A stretch of DNA of 37,601 nt from Myxococcales bacterium (GTDB lineage Bacteria > Myxococcota > Myxococcia > Myxococcales > Myxococcaceae): contig JAUXRI010000330.1 of assembly GCA_030681895.1 (NCBI GenBank), forward strand, positions 1-37,601. The letters run 5' to 3'. Positions within the stretch are counted from its first letter, which is position 1; each line of letters starts with the position of its first letter. Below are positions 24,648-33,529 of this stretch, one piece after another. The notes beneath the pieces are model-generated. The model made no database searches. It worked only from the letters and a program-made list of their open reading frames with translations, and was not told where the DNA came from. The position numbers were made by a program, and so were the translations under genes.

Positions 24648-25532
24648 ATGGGCCGAATGGGACGAGTCCTGGTGCTGCTGTTGTTGGGGGGAAGTACGAC
24701 ATCAGCCGCGGCCTCCTCCGTGCTGGTGGTGGGAGAGAACGAGCGAGGGCGCGAGGTCGCCGCCGAGCTCAGCGAGGTGTTCGCGAAGCAGAAGGTGAAG
24801 ATGAAGGTGGCAGGGCCGCAGGCTCCCGCGACGAGCTGTCTGTTTCGTCCCGCGTCTGAACGAGGCCGCTGTTTCTCGCAGGCAGGCCAGACGGCGTTCG
24901 TGGACGCGGTGCTCCAGGTCGGAGCCACCACTGCGAAGGGCCGCACGACGGTGACGTTTCAGCTGCTGAGCCTCGACGATGGCCGGGTGATCAAGCGCGA
25001 GGTGGCGACGGGGCCGTCCAACAACCTCGGCAAGGCGCTCACGCCGGTCATCACGCGGCTGGCGAAGCTGATCAAACCGCAGGCTGGCGGTTCGAAGGCC
25101 CCTGAGAAGGTCGAGCCTGAGAAGACCGCGCCGGAGCCGGTCGTCACTGCCCCCGAGCCTGTGAAGACGACTCCAGTTCAACCTTCGCCCGACGTGCCGA
25201 AGAAGACCGTGCTCGAGCCCGTCGTGGTCGCGCCGCCGCCGTCCATCGTCGCGCCCGTGGAGCCGAAAGGCAGCGGGCTCACCGTCGCTGCGTGGACGAC
25301 CACAGGCCTCGCGGTCGCAGCGGCTGGTGTCGCGTGCACCTTCGGCGTCATGGGCCTCAACGCACGCGGCGAGCTCGACAAGAACGAAGGCGGCGTCTCG
25401 GCGCTGTCGCGAAGCCAGGCCAACGCCCTCGCAGGACAAGCCAACACCAACTACTCCGTCGCGCTTGGAGCCGGCATCGGCGCCGGCGTCCTCGGCGTGG
25501 TCTCAGCGATTCTCTGGAGCCAGACCCCATGA
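24648..25532 (+). CDS. exported/membrane protein with Pro-rich linker and two C-terminal helices
   Basis: This 294-residue protein has a signal peptide (residues 1-23), a compact alpha/beta domain to about residue 145 (VLVVGENERGREVAAELSE opens it; TAFVDAVLQVGA resembles the FlgO-like motif of the divergent neighbour) and a long Pro/Lys/Glu linker at about 148-210. Two hydrophobic helices follow at about 215-240 and 268-290, separated by a polar helix. The linker could span the periplasm or cell wall. No enzyme motif is visible. Its stop overlaps the start of the Gly-rich lipoprotein gene as ATGA, so the two products are probably linked in function. Confidence 0.78.
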   Translation: MGRMGRVLVLLLLGGSTTSAAASSVLVVGENERGREVAAELSEVFAKQKVKMKVAGPQAPATSCLFRPASERGRCFSQAGQTAFVDAVLQVGATTAKGRTTVTFQLLSLDDGRVIKREVATGPSNNLGKALTPVITRLAKLIKPQAGGSKAPEKVEPEKTAPEPVVTAPEPVKTTPVQPSPDVPKKTVLEPVVVAPPPSIVAPVEPKGSGLTVAAWTTTGLAVAAAGVACTFGVMGLNARGELDKNEGGVSALSRSQANALAGQANTNYSVALGAGIGAGVLGVVSAILWSQTP

Positions 25533-27589
25533 CGGTTGCCTCGCGTCTTCGCTGGCCCATCGTCTTCGCCTTCAGTGTGTTCGGCGCCTGTACCTGTGTC
25601 GCTCCGCGCGAAGACCTCCTCTATGCCTGTGAGCCCGATGGTTCGTGCCTCGAGCCGGGCCGCACGTGCGTTCAAGGCCGCTGCGAGCCCATGTCGAACG
25701 GCGGAGGCCGAGCAGGTGGCGCCGCGGGAGGCATGGCGGGCGGGCTGGCGGGAGGAGCCGCCGGTGGGATGGCGGGTGGCGACGCGGGTGGAGTGGCTGG
25801 TGGAGTGGCTGGCGGCAGTGCCGGTGGAATGGCTGGCGGTGACGCCGGTGGTGCGGCGGGCGGGATGGCGGGTGGTAACGCGGGCGGCATGGCAGGTGGC
25901 GAGGCTGGCGGCATGGCTGGTGGCGAGGCTGGCGGCATGGCAGGTGGCGAGGCTGGCGGCATGGCCGGTGGAGTGGCTGGCGGCGCAGCTGGCGGAAGTG
26001 CAGGCGGCTCGATTGCGGGCGGAAGCGCAGGCGGCTCCACGGCGGGCGGAAGTGCAGGCGGCTCGACGGCGGGCGGAAGCGCGGGCGGCTCGACGGCGGG
26101 TGGAAGTGCAGGCGGCTCCACGGCGGGTGGCAGCGCGGGCGGCTCCACGGCGGGTGGAAGTGCAGGCGGCTCCACGGCGGGTGGAAGTGCGGGCGGCTCC
26201 ACGGCGGGTGGAAGTGCAGGCGGCTCCGGCGGCGGCTGCGTGCCTTCTGGTGGCACCGATTTCCCCGACGAGAATGGCCTCGACTCGAACTGCGACGGCA
26301 TCGACGGTGACGCCACGCTCGCCGCCTTCGTCGACGGCACCAACGGCGTCGACACCAACGCAGGCACTCGCACGCTCCCGTTCCGCACCATCGGGCGCGG
26401 CCTCGACGCCGGTCGCCCCCAGGTGTTGGTCTCGAGCGGCACCTACGCCGAGGGGCTCGGGCTCGGTACTGGTGGCTTCGGCATCTACGGTGGCTACGAC
26501 GCGACGTCCTCATGGGCTCGCACCGCGATGCGGCCCATCGTCACGCGGCCCATCGTCGTCGTCGGAGATGGCGGCACGCTCGCGCTCGACTTCCTCCGCG
26601 TGGCGACCACGAACGGGACCTCGTCTCGAAGCGCCGTCTACGCGCTCATCGTCGAAGACGCTCCCGGTGGCGTCGTCATCAGTCGCTGCGAGTTCTCGTC
26701 GGGCCGCGGAGGCGACGGGCTCAACGGTGCCCCCGGCGGAACCGGCGCAGCAGGTCTGCCTGGCACTCGCGGTGAAAATGGGAACGACGGTGGTCTCGGT
26801 GGCGCGGGTGGCGCGTCGACGTGCGGTGTCGCCGGCGTCACCGGCGCGCGCGGAGGCATCAGCGGGTCGCTCAACGGCGAGACGGTCACCAGCGGCGGGC
26901 TGGGCGGTGTGGGGCAGACGTGTGACGGGTTGCCGTGCGCCGGAAACTCGGGTGGCCGCGGCTTCGATGGATTGGACGGAGGTCGTGGGCCCGACGGCGT
27001 GACCGGCCTGACGCCTGGGCTGATCAGCAGTCGTCGCTGGACTCCCGTCGATGGTCGAAGCGGTGACGGTGGCATGCCCGGCAGCATCGGGCGTCCCGGC
27101 GGTGGTGGCGGCGCGGTCTTCGACTCCGATGCGGGCGTCGTCGCGCGCGGCGGCGGCTCAGGTGGGACAGGCGCAGGCGGGTGTCCTGGTCGTGGCGGAA
27201 GCGGTGGCGAGTCTGGCGGCGCCTCGATCGCGGCGTTGTTGATCAATGCGTCGCCCTCGTTCGATCGCTGTGCCTTCACGACGAGCGGCGGCGGCAACGG
27301 TGGCTCTGGCGGGACTGGAGGCCTCGGTGGATCCGGTGGCCTCGGCGGCGCGAGCGGAGAAGGCGAACAGCTTGGCGGCCTCATCGCCGGCGATGGCGGT
27401 GTCAGCGGCCGCGGTGGCGCGGGTGGCCCCGGTGGGAACGGCGGGTCAGGCGCGGGTGGGCCTTCGATCGGGGTCTGGTGTGAGGGCACGTCGACACCCG
27501 TCTTCATGGCGCCGATGTTCACTGTTGGCGTCGGCGGCTCCGGAGTCGTCACTGGCCTTTCGGCGCAGCGCACCGGGACTTGCCCCTGA
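25529..27589 (+). CDS. Gly-rich repeat lipoprotein, beta-helix and collagen-like segments
   Basis: This 686-residue protein starts at ATG 25529 inside an ATGA overlap with the preceding gene. Lipobox FGAC gives Cys21, and a small cysteine cluster follows (CEPDGSCLEPGRTC). Residues about 57-235 form a very low-complexity Gly/Ala/Met/Ser linker. From about 240, a DUF1565-like start (GTNGVDTNAGTRTLPFRTI) suggests a right-handed beta-helix, interrupted by collagen-like Gly-X-Y triplets at 400-429 and a Gly-rich block near 590-650. A surface-anchored fibre or adhesin is the likely role. There is no catalytic motif. The neighbour at 27693 encodes a similar protein. Confidence 0.85.
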   Translation: MTVASRLRWPIVFAFSVFGACTCVAPREDLLYACEPDGSCLEPGRTCVQGRCEPMSNGGGRAGGAAGGMAGGLAGGAAGGMAGGDAGGVAGGVAGGSAGGMAGGDAGGAAGGMAGGNAGGMAGGEAGGMAGGEAGGMAGGEAGGMAGGVAGGAAGGSAGGSIAGGSAGGSTAGGSAGGSTAGGSAGGSTAGGSAGGSTAGGSAGGSTAGGSAGGSTAGGSAGGSTAGGSAGGSGGGCVPSGGTDFPDENGLDSNCDGIDGDATLAAFVDGTNGVDTNAGTRTLPFRTIGRGLDAGRPQVLVSSGTYAEGLGLGTGGFGIYGGYDATSSWARTAMRPIVTRPIVVVGDGGTLALDFLRVATTNGTSSRSAVYALIVEDAPGGVVISRCEFSSGRGGDGLNGAPGGTGAAGLPGTRGENGNDGGLGGAGGASTCGVAGVTGARGGISGSLNGETVTSGGLGGVGQTCDGLPCAGNSGGRGFDGLDGGRGPDGVTGLTPGLISSRRWTPVDGRSGDGGMPGSIGRPGGGGGAVFDSDAGVVARGGGSGGTGAGGCPGRGGSGGESGGASIAALLINASPSFDRCAFTTSGGGNGGSGGTGGLGGSGGLGGASGEGEQLGGLIAGDGGVSGRGGAGGPGGNGGSGAGGPSIGVWCEGTSTPVFMAPMFTVGVGGSGVVTGLSAQRTGTCP
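25991..26233 (+). repeat. nine 27-base units encoding a Gly-Gly-Ser linker
   Basis: Nine near-identical units encode the nonapeptide GGSAGGSTA (last unit diverged). They fall within the coding frame of the Gly-rich lipoprotein and continue an irregular Gly/Ala/Met array that starts near 25700. Most differences are in third codon positions, so the peptide is conserved while the DNA varies. Confidence 0.9.
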
Positions 27590-27692
27590 CGCACAGGGGA
27601 GATTTTCTTCCGACCTGGGTTTGCGAAGTTTCGTTTCGTGGTGTCGATCTCGGTGGGCGTCGGCCGGCGCTCACTTTTCGGGGAGCTCTCCA

Positions 27693-30251
27693 GTGCGTCT
27701 GATCACTCTTGGCTGCGCAGTCATGCTCGCGGTGTCTGCTTCCGGTTGTAGCTGCGGCGTCGTTCCCATTGACGACGACGGAGGCGTGGCAGGCGGGTCT
27801 GCGGGTGGCAGCTCGGGCGGGGGTGCTGCGGGTGGTGGGAACGCTGCCGGCGGCAACGTCGCTGGCGGCAACGCGGCAGGCGGGAACGCTGGAGGCGGCA
27901 ACGCGGCAGGTGGCAACGTCGCGGGTGGCAACGTCGCGGGTGGCAACGTCGCGGGCGGCAACGTCGCGGGTGGCAACGTGGCAGGCGGCAACGTCGCGGG
28001 CGGCAACGTCGCGGGCGGGAACGTCGCAGGCGGCAACGTGGCAGGCGGCAACGTCGCAGGTGGCAACGTCGCGGGTGGCAACGTCGCGGGTGGCAACGTC
28101 GCAGGTGGCAACGTCGCGGGCGGCAACGTCGCGGGTGGCAACGTCGCCGGTGGCAACGTCGCCGGTGGCAACGTCGCCGGTGGCAACGTCGCGGGTGGCA
28201 GTGCCGGTGGTGCCGCCGTCACTGATGCGTACGTGTGTGGCAACTGTCCCGGCGCGAACAACTCGAACCCGGGAACGCGGAACAGCCCGGTCTCGACCAT
28301 CGCCCGTGGCATCCAGTTGGCCACGATGAACAACGGTGCGCGCGTCTACGTGGCGGCCCGCTTCGGCGGTGCGACGGTGAACTACTCCGAAGACGTCACG
28401 ATGGTCGAAGGCCGGTCGCTCGACGGGCGATGGTCGGTCACCGGGAGCGCGGGCAACTTCACGTGGACGCGCAACGGTCCCCGCACGTCGATTCGCAACA
28501 CCGCGGCCACGGGCCTCAAGTTCCCTGCAGGCATCACGGCGGCCACGTCGCTCGACGGGTTCGCGATCGAGAAGAGCGGGCCTGGCCTCGTCGGCGGCCG
28601 CGTGACGGGCATCACCATCACGCAGAGTGCTCCCATCGTGCGTGACTTCGACGTCTCGACGCCCCAGGTGTCCATCGGCACCGCCGCGGACGCCATCGGC
28701 ATCGACGTGGTTGGCAGCGTGACCGTGCCCGCCGCGCCATCGCTTCAGGGTGGTGGCCCCGGGAACAGCACCGTGAATGCCGGCGCTGGCTCGATGTCGA
28801 GCGTCGGGCTCGCGGGCCTCTTCGCGCGCGTCACGGTGTCAGGCGTCGACTTCTCGGCGGAGAACGGCGGCACCACCTCGGCCGGCGTCTTCATCGTCAG
28901 CAGCCCGGGCTCGACGTTCACGCGAGGTACGTACACAGCCGGCGCCGCGACCAGCTGCTTCGGCTTCGCGTCGTCGGGTGAAGCGAGCGGAACGCGCGTC
29001 GAGGGCGTGACGGTCGTCGGCTGCCCGCGGGTGGCGAACGTGCTGAACGTGCCTCGCTTTGGTGTCGGCGTCTTGTTCGACAACTGCCCCGCGCTGTCGC
29101 CGGGGAGCGGCAACCCCATCGTTCGCAACGTCACCGCGACGGGCGGCGTCGTCGGAGGGAACAACAGCTCCGCCGTCGGAGGCGCCGCGCTCGACGGGTG
29201 TGCTGTGCGCTTCGAGGGCACGGCAGGGAGCTCCGCGACCTTCACGGGCGCCTCCCAGGCCCCGACGCTCGGCATGGGGCCCGAGAACACCGTCGGCATC
29301 GCCTGCTCGTTCGCCGGCTTCCGCAACCCCAACGGCTTCGACGCGCGCTGCTCCATCTCTGGCGTCTCGGCCTTCGGTGGTTTCGTCTCGGCGCCGAACT
29401 CGCTCGGCCTCGCGTGTGATGGCACCTGCGGCAATCAGCCCGCCTCGTGTCGCGGCTCGTGTGAGGAGATCGCGAACAACACCTTCTCGGCTGGCTCAGG
29501 CACCCAGATGAACCACGTGCTCATCCGCAACTCGTCACCGAGCCTTCGGGGAAACCGGCTCGGGGTCGGCGGCAACGGCATCACCTGCGGCAACAACGCG
29601 GCGGTCGTCGGCATGACGCTCCAGGGCTCTGGGGCGTCCGTCATCAACAACCTCATCGTCGGCGGCCCGTGCCTCACCAGCGTCGGCGTCTCGAACCAGC
29701 TCGCGGCGCGCTCCGATGGCTCGACGCCGTCGGCAAACTTCCACTCGAACACCATCGTCTCGAGGACGGCCGGCGGTGGCTCGCCGTCGCTCAACAGCAT
29801 CGGCGCGCAGCTGGTCGGGCCCGCAGGCTCGGTCACAGCCCTCGTCGGGAGCACGTGGCGAAACAACATCTTCTACGCAGGCCCGGCGCAGGGCTCGGGC
29901 TCGGTGGCGGTGGCGTTCCGCGAGACGAGCAATGGCGCGGACCCGGCCACGCTCGGCAACAACCTGTTCTTCACCGACTCGCCCAGTCTCAACCCGCCGC
30001 TGTACTTCGATGAAGGCGCGACGCCGCTCATCACGACCGCGGCCATCAACGGGCTCATGGGCTCCAGCGGCAACCTCGCCGGCGACCCGAACTTCGTGAA
30101 CCCGGGCAACGGCAACTACGCGCCGGCCAACTCCTCACCGGCACGTGCTGCAGGGACCACGACGGGCGCGCCGGCGAACGACCTCAATGGCGCGAGCCGG
30201 CCCAACCCGGTGGGGAGCAACCCCGACATCGGCTGCATCGAGGTCAACTGA
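27693..30251 (+). CDS. lipoprotein with GNVAG repeats and beta-helix passenger
   Basis: This 852-residue protein starts at GTG 27693, with GGGAG about eight bases upstream. Lipobox ASGC gives Cys19. Residues 50-169 are 24 copies of a five-residue Gly-Asn-Val-Ala-Gly unit. The remaining 680 residues are Asn-, Ser- and Gly-rich and read as a right-handed parallel beta-helix, opening with NSNPGTRNSPVSTIARGIQ. The end, VGSNPDIGCIEVN with a preceding DLNGASRP, matches the choice-of-anchor Q type C-terminus. Surface display on a flexible stalk is the likely role. Longer in-frame extension upstream of the GTG is antisense-like and rejected. It follows the related gene by 103 bases. Confidence 0.87.
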   Translation: MRLITLGCAVMLAVSASGCSCGVVPIDDDGGVAGGSAGGSSGGGAAGGGNAAGGNVAGGNAAGGNAGGGNAAGGNVAGGNVAGGNVAGGNVAGGNVAGGNVAGGNVAGGNVAGGNVAGGNVAGGNVAGGNVAGGNVAGGNVAGGNVAGGNVAGGNVAGGNVAGGNVAGGSAGGAAVTDAYVCGNCPGANNSNPGTRNSPVSTIARGIQLATMNNGARVYVAARFGGATVNYSEDVTMVEGRSLDGRWSVTGSAGNFTWTRNGPRTSIRNTAATGLKFPAGITAATSLDGFAIEKSGPGLVGGRVTGITITQSAPIVRDFDVSTPQVSIGTAADAIGIDVVGSVTVPAAPSLQGGGPGNSTVNAGAGSMSSVGLAGLFARVTVSGVDFSAENGGTTSAGVFIVSSPGSTFTRGTYTAGAATSCFGFASSGEASGTRVEGVTVVGCPRVANVLNVPRFGVGVLFDNCPALSPGSGNPIVRNVTATGGVVGGNNSSAVGGAALDGCAVRFEGTAGSSATFTGASQAPTLGMGPENTVGIACSFAGFRNPNGFDARCSISGVSAFGGFVSAPNSLGLACDGTCGNQPASCRGSCEEIANNTFSAGSGTQMNHVLIRNSSPSLRGNRLGVGGNGITCGNNAAVVGMTLQGSGASVINNLIVGGPCLTSVGVSNQLAARSDGSTPSANFHSNTIVSRTAGGGSPSLNSIGAQLVGPAGSVTALVGSTWRNNIFYAGPAQGSGSVAVAFRETSNGADPATLGNNLFFTDSPSLNPPLYFDEGATPLITTAAINGLMGSSGNLAGDPNFVNPGNGNYAPANSSPARAAGTTTGAPANDLNGASRPNPVGSNPDIGCIEVN
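27840..28199 (+). repeat. 24 tandem 15-base units within a coding sequence
   Basis: The unit is aacgtcgcgggtggc with third-base variants; four early units carry Ala or Gly instead of Val. The array is exactly in frame. Gain or loss of whole units would change the stalk length by five residues without breaking the frame. Confidence 0.95.
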
Positions 30252-30365
30252 CGAGGGCCGAGCCTCCGCACTCCGGGCGCTGCTTCTGACTGCTATCGCC
30301 GGTGCCTCGCGTTGCGATGGCGACGGCGGGTCGAGGTCAGTATCCCCGAGGGGACTGGAGGCACC

Positions 30366-31694
30366 ATGGACACCGCCACGCTCGCGCGAGCGCAGATGGG
30401 GCTCTCGCTGGCGTTTCACATCGTCTTCGCGGCGTTCGGAGTGGGGCTGCCATTGCTCCTCGTCATCGCCGAGACGCTGGCGACGCGCACGAACGAGCCG
30501 CGCTACCGGTTGCTGGCGCAGCGCATGGCGAAGGGCACCGCGATTCTCTTCGCGGTCGGCGCCGTCTCCGGCACGGTGCTCTCGCTCGAGCTCGGCCTGC
30601 TGTGGCCTGAGTTCATGCGGCGCTTCGGTGAGGTGGTCGGCCCGCTCTTCGCGCTCGAGGGTGTGGCCTTCTTCCTCGAGGCCATCTTCCTCGGCATCGT
30701 CTTGTACGGCCGCGAGCTCGTCTCGCCACGGGTGTTCCGATTCTCCGGCGTGATGGTGGCGGTGTCCGGCGCCGCGTCGGCGGGGTTCGTCACGGTGGTG
30801 AACGCCTTCATGAACATGCCGGTGCCCGTGCAGTGGGATGGGAGCCGCGCGTACCTCGAGCAACCGTGGCTCGTCTTCACGGCACCGTCAGCAGCGACGC
30901 AGGTGGTTCACGTGCTGCTCTCGTCGTACGCAGTGACGGGCTTCGTGATGGCAGCGGTGCACGCGGTGTTGTTGCTCCGCGGTCGGGAGCCGTCGTTTCA
31001 TCGCCTCGCGCTCAACGTCGCCTTGCCGGTGGGCACCGTCGCTGCGCTGCTGCTGCCGCTCTCGGGTGACTTCGCGGCGAAGCAGGTGACGAAGCATCAG
31101 CCCTGGAAGCTCGCCGCGATGGAGGCCCACTTCACGACCAAGGCGTGTGCGCCGCTCCTCATCGGTGGGCTCCCCGACGAAGCGGCACGCACGGTGCGGT
31201 TCGGTCTCGAGATTCCGTGCGGCCTGTCGGTGCTCGGAGCGGTAGACCCGAACGCCGTCATCACCGGCCTCGACCAGGTGCCAGTGAATGAGTGGCCTCC
31301 CATCACCCGCACGCACCTCAGCTTCCAGGTGATGGTGGGCGCTGGCGGCTTCCTCGCGCTGCTCTCGCTCTTCACGCTCGGCTGGCGCTGGCGGAAGAAG
31401 GAATGGCCCACGCAGCGCGCGTACCTCTTCGCGCTCGTCGTGGCGGGCGTCGCGGCGCCCGTGGCGATGGAGGCCGGGTGGCTCGTGACGGAGTGGGGCC
31501 GCCAGCCGTACGTGGTGCGAGGGCTGTTGCTGACCGCCGACGCCGCGACCCGCGTCGAAGGGCTGGCTGGCCGCATGGCGGTCTTCGGCGGGCTGTACCT
31601 CTTCCTCGCGGTGACGGTGGTGATGCTCCTGCGCAGTCTGTTCCGCGAGCCCGAGCCGACCGTCGGGCCGACGCTGGTGACGCATGGGGCTTGA
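30366..31694 (+). CDS. cydA: cytochrome bd quinol oxidase subunit I
   Basis: This 442-residue membrane protein has about nine helices. Heme ligands by alignment to the family are His18 (b595), His182 (b558) and Met323 (b558, in FQVMVGAG); Glu98 and Glu105 lie in the proton/oxygen region, and Lys248 and Glu253 in the quinol loop. The signature GWxxxExGRQPW reads GWLVTEWGRQPY at 371-382, with Tyr in place of the final Trp. The short quinol loop puts it with the CioA-like short subgroup. It reduces oxygen to water with electrons from quinol in the inner membrane. Start ATG 30366 has GGAGG four bases upstream. It overlaps cydB by 11 bases. Confidence 0.96.
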   Translation: MDTATLARAQMGLSLAFHIVFAAFGVGLPLLLVIAETLATRTNEPRYRLLAQRMAKGTAILFAVGAVSGTVLSLELGLLWPEFMRRFGEVVGPLFALEGVAFFLEAIFLGIVLYGRELVSPRVFRFSGVMVAVSGAASAGFVTVVNAFMNMPVPVQWDGSRAYLEQPWLVFTAPSAATQVVHVLLSSYAVTGFVMAAVHAVLLLRGREPSFHRLALNVALPVGTVAALLLPLSGDFAAKQVTKHQPWKLAAMEAHFTTKACAPLLIGGLPDEAARTVRFGLEIPCGLSVLGAVDPNAVITGLDQVPVNEWPPITRTHLSFQVMVGAGGFLALLSLFTLGWRWRKKEWPTQRAYLFALVVAGVAAPVAMEAGWLVTEWGRQPYVVRGLLLTADAATRVEGLAGRMAVFGGLYLFLAVTVVMLLRSLFREPEPTVGPTLVTHGA

Positions 31695-32640
31695 GCACGT
31701 CATCGCCGCGGTGATGGTGGGCGGGCTGGTGCTCTACGTGCTCGGCGGCGGCGCCGACTTCGGTGGCGGCGTGTGGGACCTGCTCGCCTCGGGGCCGCGA
31801 AAGGAAGCCCAGCGCGCGCTCATCGAGCGCAGCATCGGGCCCATCTGGGAGGCGAACCACGTCTGGTTCATCTTCGTCTTCGTTCTCTTCTTCAGCGCGT
31901 TCCCGCCCGCGTTCGCGACGCTGACGACGGCGCTTTTCACACCGCTCACGCTGTACGCGATGGGCCTGGTGATGCGGGGCTCGGCCTTCACGTTCCGTCA
32001 CTACGAGAGCGATGCCGTGCGTCGTCGGCGCTTCGGCGCGCTGTTCTCTGCCGCCAGCATCGGGTGCCCCTTCATCCTCGGGGCGATGGGCGCGGCCCTG
32101 GTGCGGGAGCGGCCGCTGTCACTCGAGCTCGACCTCTTCGTCGTCGCGGGAGGCTTGTTCCTGCTGGCCCTCGTCGCGGCGCTGGCGGCGACGTACCTCG
32201 CGGTCGCGGCGAAAGACGAGGCCGTGCGTGAGGACTTTCGTCGTCGCGCCATCGTCAGCCTCGTGGTGGCAGGCGTCGCCTCGTGGGTGGCGCTCGCGGT
32301 CGCAGGAGACGTGGCGCCGCTCCTCGTCGAGCGGGTCGGTCTTGGTCTTCCAGCCGTCGCGGGCACGCTGTTCGGGGTGCTCGCGGTGGCCATGCAGGTG
32401 ACGCGTCGCTTCCGCGCGGCGCGCCTCGTCGTCGGAGCCCTCGCCAGTACCGTCGTCATCGGGTGGGCGGTCGCGAAGGGTGAGGTGCTGGTGTGGGGCG
32501 AGCACACGCTGGCGTCGAGCCGTGCGCACCCGGCGACGCTGCAGGTGTTGGTCATCGCGAGCGCGCTGGCGGCGGTGCTCGTGTTGCCGAGCCTGGCGCT
32601 GCTCTTCTCGGTCTTCAGTCGGCGGGCGGCGAAGGCCTGA
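31684..32640 (+). CDS. cydB: cytochrome bd quinol oxidase subunit II
   Basis: This 318-residue membrane protein has about eight hydrophobic helices. It carries the family motifs GGADFGGGVWDLLA (residues 21-34) and IERSIGPIWEANHVWFIFV (47-65). It holds subunit I in place and, with it, forms the quinol oxidase. It is somewhat shorter than the Escherichia coli protein (379 residues), as is common for the short-loop subgroup. Its start lies inside the end of cydA (11-base overlap), so the two are co-translated. No cydX-like small ORF and no cydDC transporter genes are seen next to it; the following gene is convergent 12 bases away. Confidence 0.95.
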   Translation: MGLEHVIAAVMVGGLVLYVLGGGADFGGGVWDLLASGPRKEAQRALIERSIGPIWEANHVWFIFVFVLFFSAFPPAFATLTTALFTPLTLYAMGLVMRGSAFTFRHYESDAVRRRRFGALFSAASIGCPFILGAMGAALVRERPLSLELDLFVVAGGLFLLALVAALAATYLAVAAKDEAVREDFRRRAIVSLVVAGVASWVALAVAGDVAPLLVERVGLGLPAVAGTLFGVLAVAMQVTRRFRAARLVVGALASTVVIGWAVAKGEVLVWGEHTLASSRAHPATLQVLVIASALAAVLVLPSLALLFSVFSRRAAKA

Positions 32641-32652
32641 AGTGGAGTTCAG

Positions 32653-33507
32653 CTACTTCAGGATGACGGCCGCACCGACAGGCAGGCGCGCGTAGAAGTC
32701 AGCGACGTCTTCGGGGTGGAGCACGACGCAGCCCCATGACAGCCCGAAGCCCTCGACGTCGCCGCGCCACGGCGCAATCCACCCGTGGAAGCCGATGCCA
32801 CCGCCGAGCTTCGTCTTCTGCGTCGGCAGCGCACGGCTCCACCAGGTCTGCGCGATGCTCGCGGACTGCTCCGACGAGAGGAGCCGTTCCAGCTCTCCGC
32901 GGCGGGCGTCGAACGCGTTCGGGTAGTTCAGCTTCACCCAGTGGCCGCCGTAGTAGCCGGCGAAGTCGCCCGTGAATGGCCCGGTGGACTTGTCGGTGAC
33001 GAAGTAGAGGCCGCGCGGCGTCTTCAGGTCTCCGCGCACGGTCTTGATGCCCTCGGCCTGTCCGCGGCCGACCTCCCAGGTGTGCGTGCGCACGCCGCGT
33101 TCGTAGCGACGCGCTTCGTTCGTCTCGACGTCGACGACGACCAGCACGGCTTCGTGGTGAGGGTCGAAGAGGAAGGCGTGCTCGCGGAAGAAGCGTGTCG
33201 GCGCCTGTCCATCGAGCAAGGCGCTCCCCCGGGCCAATGGCTGTCCCGCCACGACGGAGGCGCCGACCTCGACGACTCGCTGCTTCGGCTGCTTCACCGT
33301 CAGCAGCACCTCGCGCACCTCGTGGTTCTCGAAGGCGCAGAGGCGAACCTCGAGCCGCTCGTCGCTCGACGCGGTCACCACCCCGCCGCCCGGAGACACG
33401 ACGCGGTCGCCCGCCATCACCTTCGAGGTCGTGAGCAACGGGGCAGGGCAGCGGTCGAGGAAGTCTGGCGTAGCGGCCAGCAGCGCGAGGAGCGTCAGCG
33501 TCATCAC
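32653..33507 (-). CDS. L,D-transpeptidase (YkuD family)
   Basis: This 284-residue exported protein has a short signal peptide. Residues about 120-284 form the YkuD domain: VVVDVETNEARRYERG opens it, TPRGLYFVTDK follows, and the active site reads GFHGW (His241) and SWGCVVL (Cys260), 19 residues apart. The enzyme makes or edits 3-3 cross-links in peptidoglycan, or links a protein to it. The N-terminal 110 residues include VVSPGGGVVTASS and look like a beta-rich add-on. It is the last gene of a four-gene minus-strand cluster, 22 bases after the RimK-type gene, so a shared job in wall modification is possible. Confidence 0.9.
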   Translation of the reverse strand: MMTLTLLALLAATPDFLDRCPAPLLTTSKVMAGDRVVSPGGGVVTASSDERLEVRLCAFENHEVREVLLTVKQPKQRVVEVGASVVAGQPLARGSALLDGQAPTRFFREHAFLFDPHHEAVLVVVDVETNEARRYERGVRTHTWEVGRGQAEGIKTVRGDLKTPRGLYFVTDKSTGPFTGDFAGYYGGHWVKLNYPNAFDARRGELERLLSSEQSASIAQTWWSRALPTQKTKLGGGIGFHGWIAPWRGDVEGFGLSWGCVVLHPEDVADFYARLPVGAAVILK

Positions 33508-33529
33508 AGGCCCAGACGTCCGCCGGCGT

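Noticed and set aside
27840..28199. Regular repeats that might be read as a CRISPR array
   Set aside because: The 15-base units are contiguous without spacers and encode a repeated pentapeptide inside a lipoprotein gene.
25672..28333. Pro-rich minus-strand frames (PPALPPAVE and PPATLPPAT repeats)
   Set aside because: They are the antisense image of the Gly-rich repeats in two lipoprotein genes; the lipobox, start signals and beta-helix bodies support the plus strand.
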